A stretch of DNA of 28,233 nt from NCBI RefSeq assembly GCF_000218685.1, contig NW_006763290.1, forward strand, positions 3,159,313-3,187,545, read 5' to 3'. Position numbers and translations under genes: made by a program. Within the stretch, counting starts at the first letter, position 1, and every line of letters starts with the position of its first letter. Shown piece by piece: positions 19,501-27,219 of the stretch. The notes under the pieces were generated by a model. That model did no database searches, was not told where the DNA came from, and saw only the letters and a list, made by a program, of their open reading frames with translations. This stretch comes from Serpula lacrymans var. lacrymans S7.9. Its lineage: Eukaryota; Basidiomycota; Agaricomycetes; Boletales; Serpulaceae.

Positions 19501-20251
19501 CTAACCAGTGTCTAGACTCATCATGTGACTGGTCACATGCTAGACATCGGACTTTGAACTTTATTTACAACTGTACAGTACCTCATGTATTTTAGTATAT
19601 ATACAAGAGCAATACATGGGGAAGGACTCAGCGAGTCCTCCTGTTGTCTAGCACAACTAACTCACTGCAGCCTAAGGGGTAACCACTCCCCATCATCTTC
19701 TTTATAGTGTGTTCCTGTGTGTGCTAGAGTAAATAACTCTTGGTTGTTACATTTTCTGTGACTGTAAAAAGTCTCATAGCTTTGTGAGCCAGGCTTGCAA
19801 TACATTTGTTGATAGGGCAGGCCATAGAATGAAGCTTTGGTTTTGCAGTGGAAGATTTTGGAAGAGAGATGATGCTGGGGCTGCATGACATAGTAGACGT
19901 AGATGTAGAAACAGTGGGACAATCTGTTCCTCTTACAACCTGTAGGCAAGTAAATAAATGTTCTCAAGGTGACAACAGTCTTACCTCATTATCATCCACA
20001 ACTCTTTTTGGGGAACTGTTGTTGTTCTCCTGCTCCTGCTCCTGCTGTTCCTCCTCTTCATTATCATCTGATAGAGGCTGTAAAGGAGGTACTACAGAAT
20101 TATCTTGATCATCATTAGATATTTCTGCAGGACCCAGAATATGATCTATCATATTCTTGCCATCATCAGCATTGTCATCATTATCAGTAACATCCTCATT
20201 ATCATTGTTGTCATTATCATCACCATTCAGACATATTTTCTTGCCATATAG

Positions 20252-20483
20252 TGACAAAACCGGATAAACCCGGTCTCTGCCGAAGCAGCCATTGTTCTCC
20301 ATGGAGCATAGCCACCACTCCATGGAGTAACCATTGTTCTAAGAGCACAATTGTACTCCTAGGAGTCATTATACTGTAGCGAGTAGCACCTCCGACTATA
20401 AGTAGTAGGGGGTTTAGTATAGGAATACCTCAGTTGTTTCTATAGCCTCTTGGGCAGCGGCTGAGTTTCACTTAGATTTATTA
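20252..20483 (+). repeat. 5' LTR of the copia element
   Basis: It begins TGACAAAACCGG and ends CTTAGATTTATTA, directly before the primer site. It carries three 10-bp palindromes: CTCCATGGAG (20297-20306 and 20318-20327) and CTCCTAGGAG (20356-20365). A 15-bp insert (AAGAGCACAATTGTA, near 20341) is absent from the 3' LTR. It lacks the intron-like segment of the 3' LTR. Confidence 0.9.
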
Positions 20484-20503
20484 GGTTATGAGCCCTGGTG
20501 CGC
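20484..20503 (+). promoter_or_regulatory. Primer binding site, half-tRNA type (initiator tRNA-Met)
   Basis: GGTTATGAGCCCTGGTGCGC follows the 5' LTR. Its reverse complement (GCGCACCAGGGCTCATAACC) matches the D-stem 3' side, anticodon stem and CAT anticodon loop of eukaryotic initiator tRNA-Met. Drosophila copia also primes from an internal fragment of this tRNA cut in the anticodon loop. Confidence 0.8.
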
Positions 20504-20552
20504 AAAAGCTACGCAGGAAATAATTCTTATTTGAAACGGCAACCTCGGAACC

Positions 20553-23471
20553 ATGACCACAGCACGCGATACATCCGCATGTCCAGTTCTCACTGGACCC
20601 AACAATTTTCAGATATGGAAACTCCAGATCATCTCAAAGCTACGTTGGGAAAAAGTTCTCCGGGTTGTAACTGGAGAGGAGCTTAAGCCCTCACCAGGAA
20701 AACCTACCTCCTCAGAGGATCCTGAGATCACCTGGATACTTAAGGATGAGAAGGCACATGGAATCATCCAGGACCACATCTCTGATGCCCTCCTAATGAG
20801 GACTGGAGGCCTCACCAGCTCCAAGGAGTTATTTGATAAACTTGTGTCACTCCATCAAACATCCAACATTGCCTTGGCCTTCTATTCATTCCAGCAACTC
20901 ACCAAATTGTCCTGGGATGGGACATCACCTATCCAGGACCACATTGCGAAAATCCAGACAATTGATTCACACCTCTCCGGAATGAAACTAGGAGTTGATA
21001 CCAAACTCATGGCTTTTGCTCTTCTCCAATCTCTCCCATGCACTCCTGAATGGCAAATATTTCAGTCATCAGTAATCAACACGATTGAAGAAAATAAACT
21101 GACCTTTGATGCAGTTGAGATCCGGATCACTGCAGAAGTTGCACGACAGTCAGGGAAGGCCCCTGGAGGTTCCGAATCAGCACTCAAATCCGAGGAGAAA
21201 TGGTGTAACTTCCACAAAGCCAAATCACACAACACCTTGGAGTGTCGAACACTTCAGTCAGCTGAAAAAGGTGAAAGGAAGAAGGGAAAGGAAAGACACA
21301 AGGATAAAGGAAAAGAGAAGGAAAAGGCAAATACAGCAAAGCAATCATCCAGATCTGACTCCAAGGAGGAACAGAGTCATATTGCATTGGATCATGTACA
21401 TATTTCCAAGCCCCTTGCTAAACACATTCAAGCTTACCTTGTGTTGGAACCTGATAAGACCAAAACAACAATTATTATTGACTCCGGAGCAACATCCCAC
21501 ATGGTCCCTCACCGCTCCTGGTTTGAGCCAGGAACATACCATGTTCTGCATCCTCCGAGGACAATCAGTTTTGGGGATGAATCCTCTGTAAATGTCATTG
21601 GCATTGGAACAGTAATCCTACAAGCAACTGTTGGCAAAAAGGACTACAATATTGCACTGTCAAATATCTTAGTTGTGCAAAACTTCACGTTAGCACTCGT
21701 CTCTGTCCACAAATTATCCAAAATGGGGTTATCAACACTTTTTCCAGCAGGGTCAAATACTTGTGAAGTTCGACAAAAGGAGGAACTTATCCTTACTGCC
21801 TTACACAAGCGAGGACTTTATCACATCCAAGCAAAACCCGAAATCAACCCGGAGTCAGCTTTTGCAGTAGTAGATGTAAATTTATTGCACAGGAGAATGG
21901 GACACATTGGAATGGACCACTTGCAACGAATGGTTACAAAAAGACAGCTCCAGGACATAGACACCCTTACCGGAACCCCGGAGTTTTGTGAACCTTGTGC
22001 TTTAGGAAAGATGAAGAAATTACCTTTCAAGTCCACTGGAGGAAACCGAGCCAAGCGCCCCATACAAATTGTGCACACAGATGTTGGAGGACCAATCAAA
22101 CCAACCTTTAGGGAGGGTTTTTGGTACTGGATTATCATTGTAGATGATTTCTCCAAATTTCCATGGATATATTTCCTAAAACATAAAAGTGAAGCACTGG
22201 AACGATACAAGCAATGGAAAGAAGATGTCCAAACATTCTTCCGGACTCATTTGGGAGAAGAAAACTTCACTCCACTATACACAGAATTCCTCTGGAGCGA
22301 TGGGGGAGGAGAATATACTGGCAATGCATTCAAAAATCAACTTCGAGAAGATGGTGTCATCCAAGAAACTACAGCTGCAGATACTCCGGAACAAAATGGC
22401 ATTGCAGAACGCATGAATCAGACATTGGCTACATTAGCAACCACTATGCTCCATGATTCCAAGCTCCCAAAGTCATTTTGGGTAGATGCCATGCAAACAG
22501 CTGCATATATCACAGCACGCAGCCCAGCATCAGGACTCCATGGAAAGACCCCATATGAAATACTGTTTAAAAGGAGTGTTGATCCAACTTTGTTTCGCCC
22601 TTTCAGATGCCAAGCATATGCCTTGATTCCGAAAGACAAAAGGCAAGGGAAGTTTTACTCCAAGGGGCGCAAAGCCATAATGATTGGCTACACACATGAA
22701 AAGCAAGCCTACAAACTCCTAGACACTGAAAAACGGACTGTGTTTTCCAGTCGGCATGTCATATTTAATGAATCCGGAAAGGTACAAAAGGATGACACTA
22801 CTCCCTGGAACAAAGACACTAGCACAGATCAGTGGGAGGGACTCATTCCAGAGAATGCTCACTATCCAGACCAAAAAACATTGGAGGAGGACGATCCTGA
22901 CCCTCAGATCCGAGATCCAAATGAATTGCAAATGGAACCACATCTCCAAGGAGATATTCCACAAGCAATGGAACCATGTCAGCATGAAGATGTTCCGAGA
23001 GCAGTGGGGCAATACCTCTGTGGAGACATTCCGAGAGCAGTGGGGCAATACCTCTGTGGAGACATTCCGAGAGCAGTGGGAGCACCTGATCAGCTAAGAC
23101 ACCCTCCACAACAGTCTCTACAACCAAGACCTGAACACTGGCCATCTTCAGAATGGAAAGCCAAAGTAGAGTTACAGTCAGTGGGAGGACAGCCCCTCAA
23201 CATACAGCCAGCTGATGTGGAAAAAGTCCGAATACAGCTAGACAGCCTGTCCATTGGATCAGCTTCTGGAAGGCATCCAACACCTCCAAGGAGTCATCCA
23301 ACGCCTCTGAGGAGTGATTCAACACCTTCAGGAGTGAGTGGGGCAACACACACACAAATGTGTCTACTCCCTGGAGTACCTGCACAAGCTCCTAAAAGAG
23401 CAGTCATGCCTGCTGAAGTCCTAGGAGTACGCAGAAGCAGTTGCCAGACCCGTTCTGCAGACAAAAATTGA
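20553..23471 (+). CDS. Copia Gag-protease-integrase part of the polyprotein
   Basis: A 972-codon frame. Residues 1-200 are copia Gag (LTGPNNFQIWKLQI start; gag-polypeptide/UBN2 type). Near 215 lies a knuckle C-x2-H-x4-H-x4-C (CNFH...SH...C), with His for the usual second Cys. A Lys/Glu-rich tract follows. The protease motif IIIDSGATSHM is near 310. The GAG-pre-integrase finger (LLHRRMGHIG, FCEPCALGK) is at about 440-482. The integrase core has D near 508 (HTDVGG), D near 582 (WSDGGGEY) and E 36 residues later (GIAERMN), the D,D35E set. A repeat-rich linker (about 800-960) precedes a TGA at 23469-23471. The same frame then continues into RT. The ATG at 20553 lies 50 nt after the primer site. 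Confidence 0.9.
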   Translation: MTTARDTSACPVLTGPNNFQIWKLQIISKLRWEKVLRVVTGEELKPSPGKPTSSEDPEITWILKDEKAHGIIQDHISDALLMRTGGLTSSKELFDKLVSLHQTSNIALAFYSFQQLTKLSWDGTSPIQDHIAKIQTIDSHLSGMKLGVDTKLMAFALLQSLPCTPEWQIFQSSVINTIEENKLTFDAVEIRITAEVARQSGKAPGGSESALKSEEKWCNFHKAKSHNTLECRTLQSAEKGERKKGKERHKDKGKEKEKANTAKQSSRSDSKEEQSHIALDHVHISKPLAKHIQAYLVLEPDKTKTTIIIDSGATSHMVPHRSWFEPGTYHVLHPPRTISFGDESSVNVIGIGTVILQATVGKKDYNIALSNILVVQNFTLALVSVHKLSKMGLSTLFPAGSNTCEVRQKEELILTALHKRGLYHIQAKPEINPESAFAVVDVNLLHRRMGHIGMDHLQRMVTKRQLQDIDTLTGTPEFCEPCALGKMKKLPFKSTGGNRAKRPIQIVHTDVGGPIKPTFREGFWYWIIIVDDFSKFPWIYFLKHKSEALERYKQWKEDVQTFFRTHLGEENFTPLYTEFLWSDGGGEYTGNAFKNQLREDGVIQETTAADTPEQNGIAERMNQTLATLATTMLHDSKLPKSFWVDAMQTAAYITARSPASGLHGKTPYEILFKRSVDPTLFRPFRCQAYALIPKDKRQGKFYSKGRKAIMIGYTHEKQAYKLLDTEKRTVFSSRHVIFNESGKVQKDDTTPWNKDTSTDQWEGLIPENAHYPDQKTLEEDDPDPQIRDPNELQMEPHLQGDIPQAMEPCQHEDVPRAVGQYLCGDIPRAVGQYLCGDIPRAVGAPDQLRHPPQQSLQPRPEHWPSSEWKAKVELQSVGGQPLNIQPADVEKVRIQLDSLSIGSASGRHPTPPRSHPTPLRSDSTPSGVSGATHTQMCLLPGVPAQAPKRAVMPAEVLGVRRSSCQTRSADKN
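22953..23084 (+). repeat. 36-bp tandem repeat in the copia integrase-RT linker
   Basis: Units start at 22953, 22989, 23025 and 23061 (partial). They encode the 12-residue unit DIPRAVGQYLCG, with the first copy diverged (DIPQAMEPCQHE). Units 2 and 3 are almost identical, so the expansion is recent. A second short repeat follows at 23274-23336: three 21-bp units (HPTPPRS, HPTPLRS, DSTPSGV). Confidence 0.85.
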
Positions 23472-23528
23472 GATTATCAAAGGACTCTAGATGAGGAACA
23501 GTCTCAAAAAGAGCAGCATGACAACTCC

Positions 23529-24194
23529 ATGGAGAAACCTAACACTCCTGAGGTTCATGAAGAAACATCTGATACAGAGGAGACATTTTTTGCTGGAATA
23601 GCAAGTACCGGTCCATCTAACACAGACCTTCCAAGGACACTAAAGGAAGCCTTATTACATCCGGATGGAGAATTATGGAAGTCTGCCTTGGAGGAGGAAC
23701 TCCTAAGTCTCAATACTAATGCAGTATATGACACTGTTCCACTTCCGAAGGAAGTAAAACCCATCACATCAAAACCTGTGTTCCAGATCAAGTTTGATCA
23801 AAACGGAAACATTGAGAGATACAAACTCCGGATTGTTGCACGAGGTTTTACTCAAAGGGAGGGGATTGATTACCAGGAGGTTTTTGCTCCGGTTGCAAAC
23901 TTAGAGTCAATCCAAATTATTCTAGCCCTGGTAGCAAAGTACGACCTAGAACTTGATCAAATGGATGTATCCACAGCTTATCTCAATGGAGAACTTGAAG
24001 AAGAACTGTACATGCTTCCTCCAGGGGGTGTTCCTATCCAACCTGGATACTGCTGGAGATTGAAGAAATCCATCTACGGGTTAAAACAAGCTGGTTGTAC
24101 ATGGAACAAAACTTTTGATCGCAAGCTCCAGGAGCTCAGTTTCACAAGACTAAATGCAGAAACATGTCTCTATGTATTCCGGGACAACAAATAA
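23529..24194 (+). CDS. Copia reverse transcriptase, N-terminal part
   Basis: A 221-codon piece in the same frame as the upstream 972 codons, after TGA 23469-23471. It holds the RVT_2 start (WKSALEEELLSLNTN), the finger/palm block FDQNGNIERYKLRIVARGF, DYQEVFAPVANLESI, and the first catalytic Asp in LDQMDVSTAYLNGEL. SIYGLKQAGCTWN follows. It ends at TAA 24192-24194, six codons before YVDD. The Met at 23529 is probably not a true start; the region 23472-23528 is coding in the same frame. Confidence 0.88.
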   Translation: MEKPNTPEVHEETSDTEETFFAGIASTGPSNTDLPRTLKEALLHPDGELWKSALEEELLSLNTNAVYDTVPLPKEVKPITSKPVFQIKFDQNGNIERYKLRIVARGFTQREGIDYQEVFAPVANLESIQIILALVAKYDLELDQMDVSTAYLNGELEEELYMLPPGGVPIQPGYCWRLKKSIYGLKQAGCTWNKTFDRKLQELSFTRLNAETCLYVFRDNK

Positions 24195-25229
24195 ATATGC
24201 TTTGTTGTTGTCTATGTAGATGACCTCCTCCTAGGAGCTTCATCCCGAAAATTCATGGATATCACAAAAGCCAAACTCGGATCCATATTCAAAATGCGGG
24301 ACCTTGGAGAAGCAAAATACATCCTCAGAATAGAAATCCAATGTGATTGTTCAAACAAAACAATATCCCTATTGCAACGCCAATATATTGACACAGTCCT
24401 GGAGCGTACTGGAATGAAGAACTGCAAACCAGTATGGACACCAATAGCCCATGGATCAAAACTCCTTGCAAATGCTCCAGGGGAAGATATTATGCAACAC
24501 AAGATGCATACTGAAGGGCGTCAAGTGTCATACCTCTCAATTGTAGGCTCCCTCATGTATGCCATGCTCGGAACCCGCCCAGACATTGCCTACGTTGTTG
24601 GAATACTAAGCAGGTATAGCTCAGCTCCAAGGAGCCATCACTGGGAAGCTGCAAAATGTGTCCTCCAATATCTGAAAGCAACCAGGGACATGGAACTACG
24701 ATATAATGGCACAGATATCTCCATGGATATGGATTTCTATGGATATTCAGATGCAGATTGGTTTGGAGACCCAGACACATCTCAATCAACATCAGGGTTT
24801 GTCTTTATCACCATCCGAGGAGCAATCTCCTGGACAAGCAAAAGACAAAGCATGGTAGCTTTATCCTCCACGGAGTCAGAGTACATTGGATTGAGCAATG
24901 CTGGACAACACCTTGCATGGCTTCGGACATTTTTTGAAGAAATTGGACATGCTCAAAATGGACCTACAACATTGCACTGTGACAATCAAGCAGCTATCAT
25001 TCTTACACGGGATCCACAGTTCCGTGCTCGCACAAAACACATTCAACGGAAATATCATTTTATCCGAGATGACTTAGTATCAAAGGGAGAGGCAGTAATC
25101 AGATATGTTCCTACAGGAGATATGGTTGCAGACATTCTCACTAAACCCCTCACTAATGAAAAACACTGGAAATTCTCTAAAGCTATGGGACTACGGTTGC
25201 ACTCGAGTGGGAGTGACAAAACCGGATAA
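24195..25229 (+). CDS. Copia reverse transcriptase catalytic end and RNase H
   Basis: After the TAA the same frame continues directly with the catalytic box YVDDLLLG (24213 onward), then MRDLGEAKYILRIEI, GSLMYAMLGTRPDIAYVVG and the RNase H domain. The RNase H Asp lies in GYSDADWFGD, Glu in LSSTESEYIGLS, and Asp in LHCDNQAAI. The frame ends with KHIQRKYHFIRD, TGDMVADILTKPLT and a stop at 25227-25229, five codons inside the 3' LTR. The first Met of this part (24255) lies after YVDD, so translation from it would lack the active site. Confidence 0.9.
   Translation: MCFVVVYVDDLLLGASSRKFMDITKAKLGSIFKMRDLGEAKYILRIEIQCDCSNKTISLLQRQYIDTVLERTGMKNCKPVWTPIAHGSKLLANAPGEDIMQHKMHTEGRQVSYLSIVGSLMYAMLGTRPDIAYVVGILSRYSSAPRSHHWEAAKCVLQYLKATRDMELRYNGTDISMDMDFYGYSDADWFGDPDTSQSTSGFVFITIRGAISWTSKRQSMVALSSTESEYIGLSNAGQHLAWLRTFFEEIGHAQNGPTTLHCDNQAAIILTRDPQFRARTKHIQRKYHFIRDDLVSKGEAVIRYVPTGDMVADILTKPLTNEKHWKFSKAMGLRLHSSGSDKTG
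25205..25213 (+). other. Polypurine tract of the copia element
   Basis: GAGTGGGAG lies directly before the 3' LTR start TGACAAAACC. It is inside the coding frame, as the stop codon lies 14-16 nt further on. Confidence 0.75.
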
Positions 25230-25534
25230 ACCCGGTCTCTGCCGAAGCAGCCATTGTTCTCCATGGAGCATAGCCACCACTCCATGGAGTAACCATTGTT
25301 CTCCTAGGAGTTATTATACTGTAGCGAGTAGCACCTCCGACTATAAGTAGTAGGGGGTTTAGATAGGAATACCTCAGTCGTTTCTATAGCCTCTCGGGCA
25401 GCGGCTAAGGTATGTTACATTACATTTATTAGAGATCACCTTAAACTAACATCTATTGTAGTTTCACTTAGGTAAATAATAAAGTCGTTTCTATAGCCTC
25501 TCGGGCAGCGGCTGAGTTTCACTTAGTTTTATTA
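25214..25534 (+). repeat. 3' LTR of the copia element, with a duplicated R/U5-like segment
   Basis: It matches the 5' LTR to about 25405. It carries palindromes CTCCATGGAG (25259-25268, 25280-25289) and CTCCTAGGAG (25301-25310). The segment AGTCGTTTCTATAGCCTCTC plus GGGCAGCGGCT occurs twice (about 25376-25406 and 25483-25513). The first copy is followed by an intron-like insert; the second runs straight on into GAGTTTCACTTAG as in the 5' LTR. The LTR is therefore 321 bp against 232 bp. Confidence 0.85.
25410..25461 (+). other. Intron-like segment inside the copia 3' LTR
   Basis: A 52-nt segment starts GTATGT and ends TTGTAG, with CTAAC at 25446-25450 placing the branch A 12 nt from the end, the fungal intron pattern. 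Joining its flanks gives GCGGCTAAG + TTTCACTTAG. The intronless copies read GCGGCTGAGTTTCACTTAG, one base different and the same length. It lies in a leader region, not in the coding frame. Confidence 0.6.
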
Positions 25535-25540
25535 ATAATA

Positions 25541-25745
25541 TGGGATGATTCCACACTAATGTGGGAAAATCCCAGAAAGAAAATGGATCATCCCACACTA
25601 ATCCGGGATAATCCCAGCAAGAGATGGGATTATTCCAGTTCAGTATAAACAAATCACAGAAGGAGATGGGATGATTTCTGTTCAACATGGACAAATCCCA
25701 GAAGGGGATGAGGTCAACCCAAGTCAGTATAGGACAGGGAAATCT
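25541..25745. repeat. 42-bp minisatellite, about 4.8 copies
   Basis: Units start at 25541, 25584, 25625, 25667 and 25709. Each begins TGGGATNATT or a variant and contains AAATCCCAGAAGG-like sequence. GGGAT...ATCCC half-sites recur (for example GGGATAATCCC). The minus-strand open frame here is repetitive (WDDPFSFWDFPTLVWNHP) because of the repeat and is not a supported gene. Confidence 0.8.
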
Positions 25746-26990
25746 GAACAGCTGCACAGGAGGATCCAAATTGTGCCATTATGCTATTGATGACTCAGCA
25801 TGAAAATACTCCTGAAGTATACTGAGGTCATTTTTATAAAAGGTAAAAATGTATCTCTAAATATTCATTTATTATAGTACTGTCCTATTTTGACCTTTAG
25901 TTGGCTATGGCATTTCTGTGAAAATAAACTAAACCTATCTTTTGTGACAATTACAAGATTTTCAAGCTGTTGGATCTAAGGTAGTCACAAAAAATTATGT
26001 GTACTTAGTACACATCATGGTTAACAACATTTGGTGGCCAAACTTTTGAAAAAAGTCATCACATGTCAGCCTTTAAATAAATCTGCCAGTATATCACAAT
26101 GCAGTATAGGATGATCCTAAGGGTAAACTGCATTAGTATTTATATTATGGTTAGTGGTTTTCTTCTCCTTTCACTATTGAGCTTTTTCCATTATCTAGAA
26201 TCTTAAACCAAGTGTAACCAAGTAAGTGGCATGGACAATCACTTATCTTGCTATTTTACATCTATACCAGAATTGCCAGCTGCCAGGAGATAAAAAAAAG
26301 CCAAATTATATTCCAAGTATGTGATGTCAGATAGAAAAAAAAACCATTACAATAAAGACCAACTCTGTGTGAAGCCTCTTTTTCAGATGAAAACTGCATT
26401 TCAGTCATATTTGAAGAAACAGTATAAAAATGATACAAGCATGAAGGATGATTTTATACATGTAGCAGAGTAGAGATTTATGAATAGTTTATCTGTAATA
26501 AAACCAACCTAAATAAATCTTAGGTTGAATTGTAATATGAATATATTTTTGTGTTATTGTGATAATTGTTGATTAGTGGGCCTAACATGCTATATTTCAA
26601 AGATGCAAGTAAGGGAAAAAAGATCAAGATATAGCTATCTCCTTTTTTGTACACCCATTAAATGACCACTAATACATGATTTTGTTATGTATTAAATAAA
26701 AGCAGTTTTTTACTTTACAGAGCTTTATGGGCTATTATAACTGTCAACAATATTGATATTGACTACACAATCACTATTCAGCTATTATTTCATGTCTTCT
26801 TGATTTCTAACTTGTAGGAACTATTTTCTATTGTCAAGCCCCCTGATACCATATTATATGTGACAAATATCTGGGATTATCCCACATTGTTGCAGTATTT
26901 CCTTCTTCATTAACTGCAATTACAAATGTAAAAGCAAATATTTTCCTTTAGGTGGACTACTAGCTTTATAAGTTGGGTACAGGTGTAAGG
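25746..26990. other. AT-rich sequence, nothing recognised
   Basis: No open frame with recognisable motifs. A lone TGGGATTATCCCA at 26872-26884 resembles the half-site pairs of the nearby minisatellite. Confidence 0.45.
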
Positions 26991-27219
26991 TGTACCCTGA
27001 AATTCTCAGACCAAGTGTATAGTGTCGGCAGCTAGTAGGGACTTGATCAGAAATGGATACAAGTCAAGAGACACCCCAGGGTATTTGGCATCACCAATAG
27101 GTCAGTGTTTTACTGAAAAAATAGTGTATTGACGTGCATCTGAAGTCCTACTCTTGCAAGGACAACTTGCTAGCCAAATATTCTGAAGGGATATATGTTA
27201 ACATATTACATTCCCCTCC
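26991..27219 (-). repeat. Possible edge of another minus-strand LTR element
   Basis: On the minus strand GGAGGGGAA (27219-27211) looks like a polypurine tract directly followed by TGTAATATG, an LTR-like start at 27210. Upstream on the minus strand a short frame reads TPPTARRYIRGGPHQPHFIGG, plausible as a retroelement C-terminus. The other LTR end was not found, so the left limit given here is arbitrary. Confidence 0.3.

Larger units (their letters stand above)
19118..19751 (+). repeat. Chimeric solo LTR (LTR-II U3 with LTR-I U5), copy C
   Basis: It starts TGTTACAATTGACATACC like LTR-II, but ends CTCTTGGTTGTTACA like LTR-I, without the GGTGTTGTCACA end of copies A and B. The duplication TTTTC flanks it (19113-19117 and 19752-19756), so the hybrid moved as one unit. 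Without the inner 228-bp element and its duplication it is about 401 bp. It lies antisense in exon 2 of the DUF6532-like gene. Confidence 0.85.
18111..20251 (-). pseudogene. DUF6532-like gene, seven visible exons, truncated and split by retroelements
   Basis: Exons on the minus strand: 20251-19985 (acidic Asp/Glu/Asn tract, then SSPKRVVDDNE), 19939-18968 (VVRGTDCPTV, KGFPNPFSCQSIYWDLLVNA, DDQILKSQLLQY; split by the LTR at 19118-19751), 18914-18750 (QVRGELISKARISVPPTYGI), 18710-18536 (IIKILFQAQWWGPKGEGRKYG, LPTLALIAYS), 18481-18411 (IECALLDAIN), 18361-18269 (RWDHHIRLLEIFQKCSPTYLA), and 18204-18111 (to the stop). All introns are 39-64 nt with GT...AG, and phases match throughout. RGEL, LPTLAL and the order of blocks recall DUF6532, of unknown function; the name is from memory. 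A TGA is second codon of exon 3; a CACAG acceptor 18 nt further would skip it. The 5' end is lost at the copia LTR. Confidence 0.7.
20252..25534 (+). mobile_element. Nearly intact Ty1/copia element
   Basis: This 5.3-kb element has a 5' LTR (20252-20483), a primer site complementary to initiator tRNA-Met, a single long gag-pol frame (20553-25229) in the copia order gag, protease, integrase, RT, RNase H, a purine tract (25205-25213) and a 3' LTR (25214-25534). Only two in-frame stops interrupt 1,558 codons. It cuts the DUF6532-like gene at 20251. Flanks TATAG and ATAAT do not form a duplication, and the 3' LTR holds an internal duplication, so the right end may be rearranged. Confidence 0.92.

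Noticed and set aside
20247..25539. Target-site duplication for the copia element
   Set aside because: Flanks TATAG and ATAAT do not match, and shifting the LTR ends by a few bases did not give a match.
25491..25769. 92-codon Trp/Asp/Pro-rich minus-strand open frame
   Set aside because: It is the translation of the 42-bp minisatellite, whose period is a multiple of three; no start context or homology is visible.
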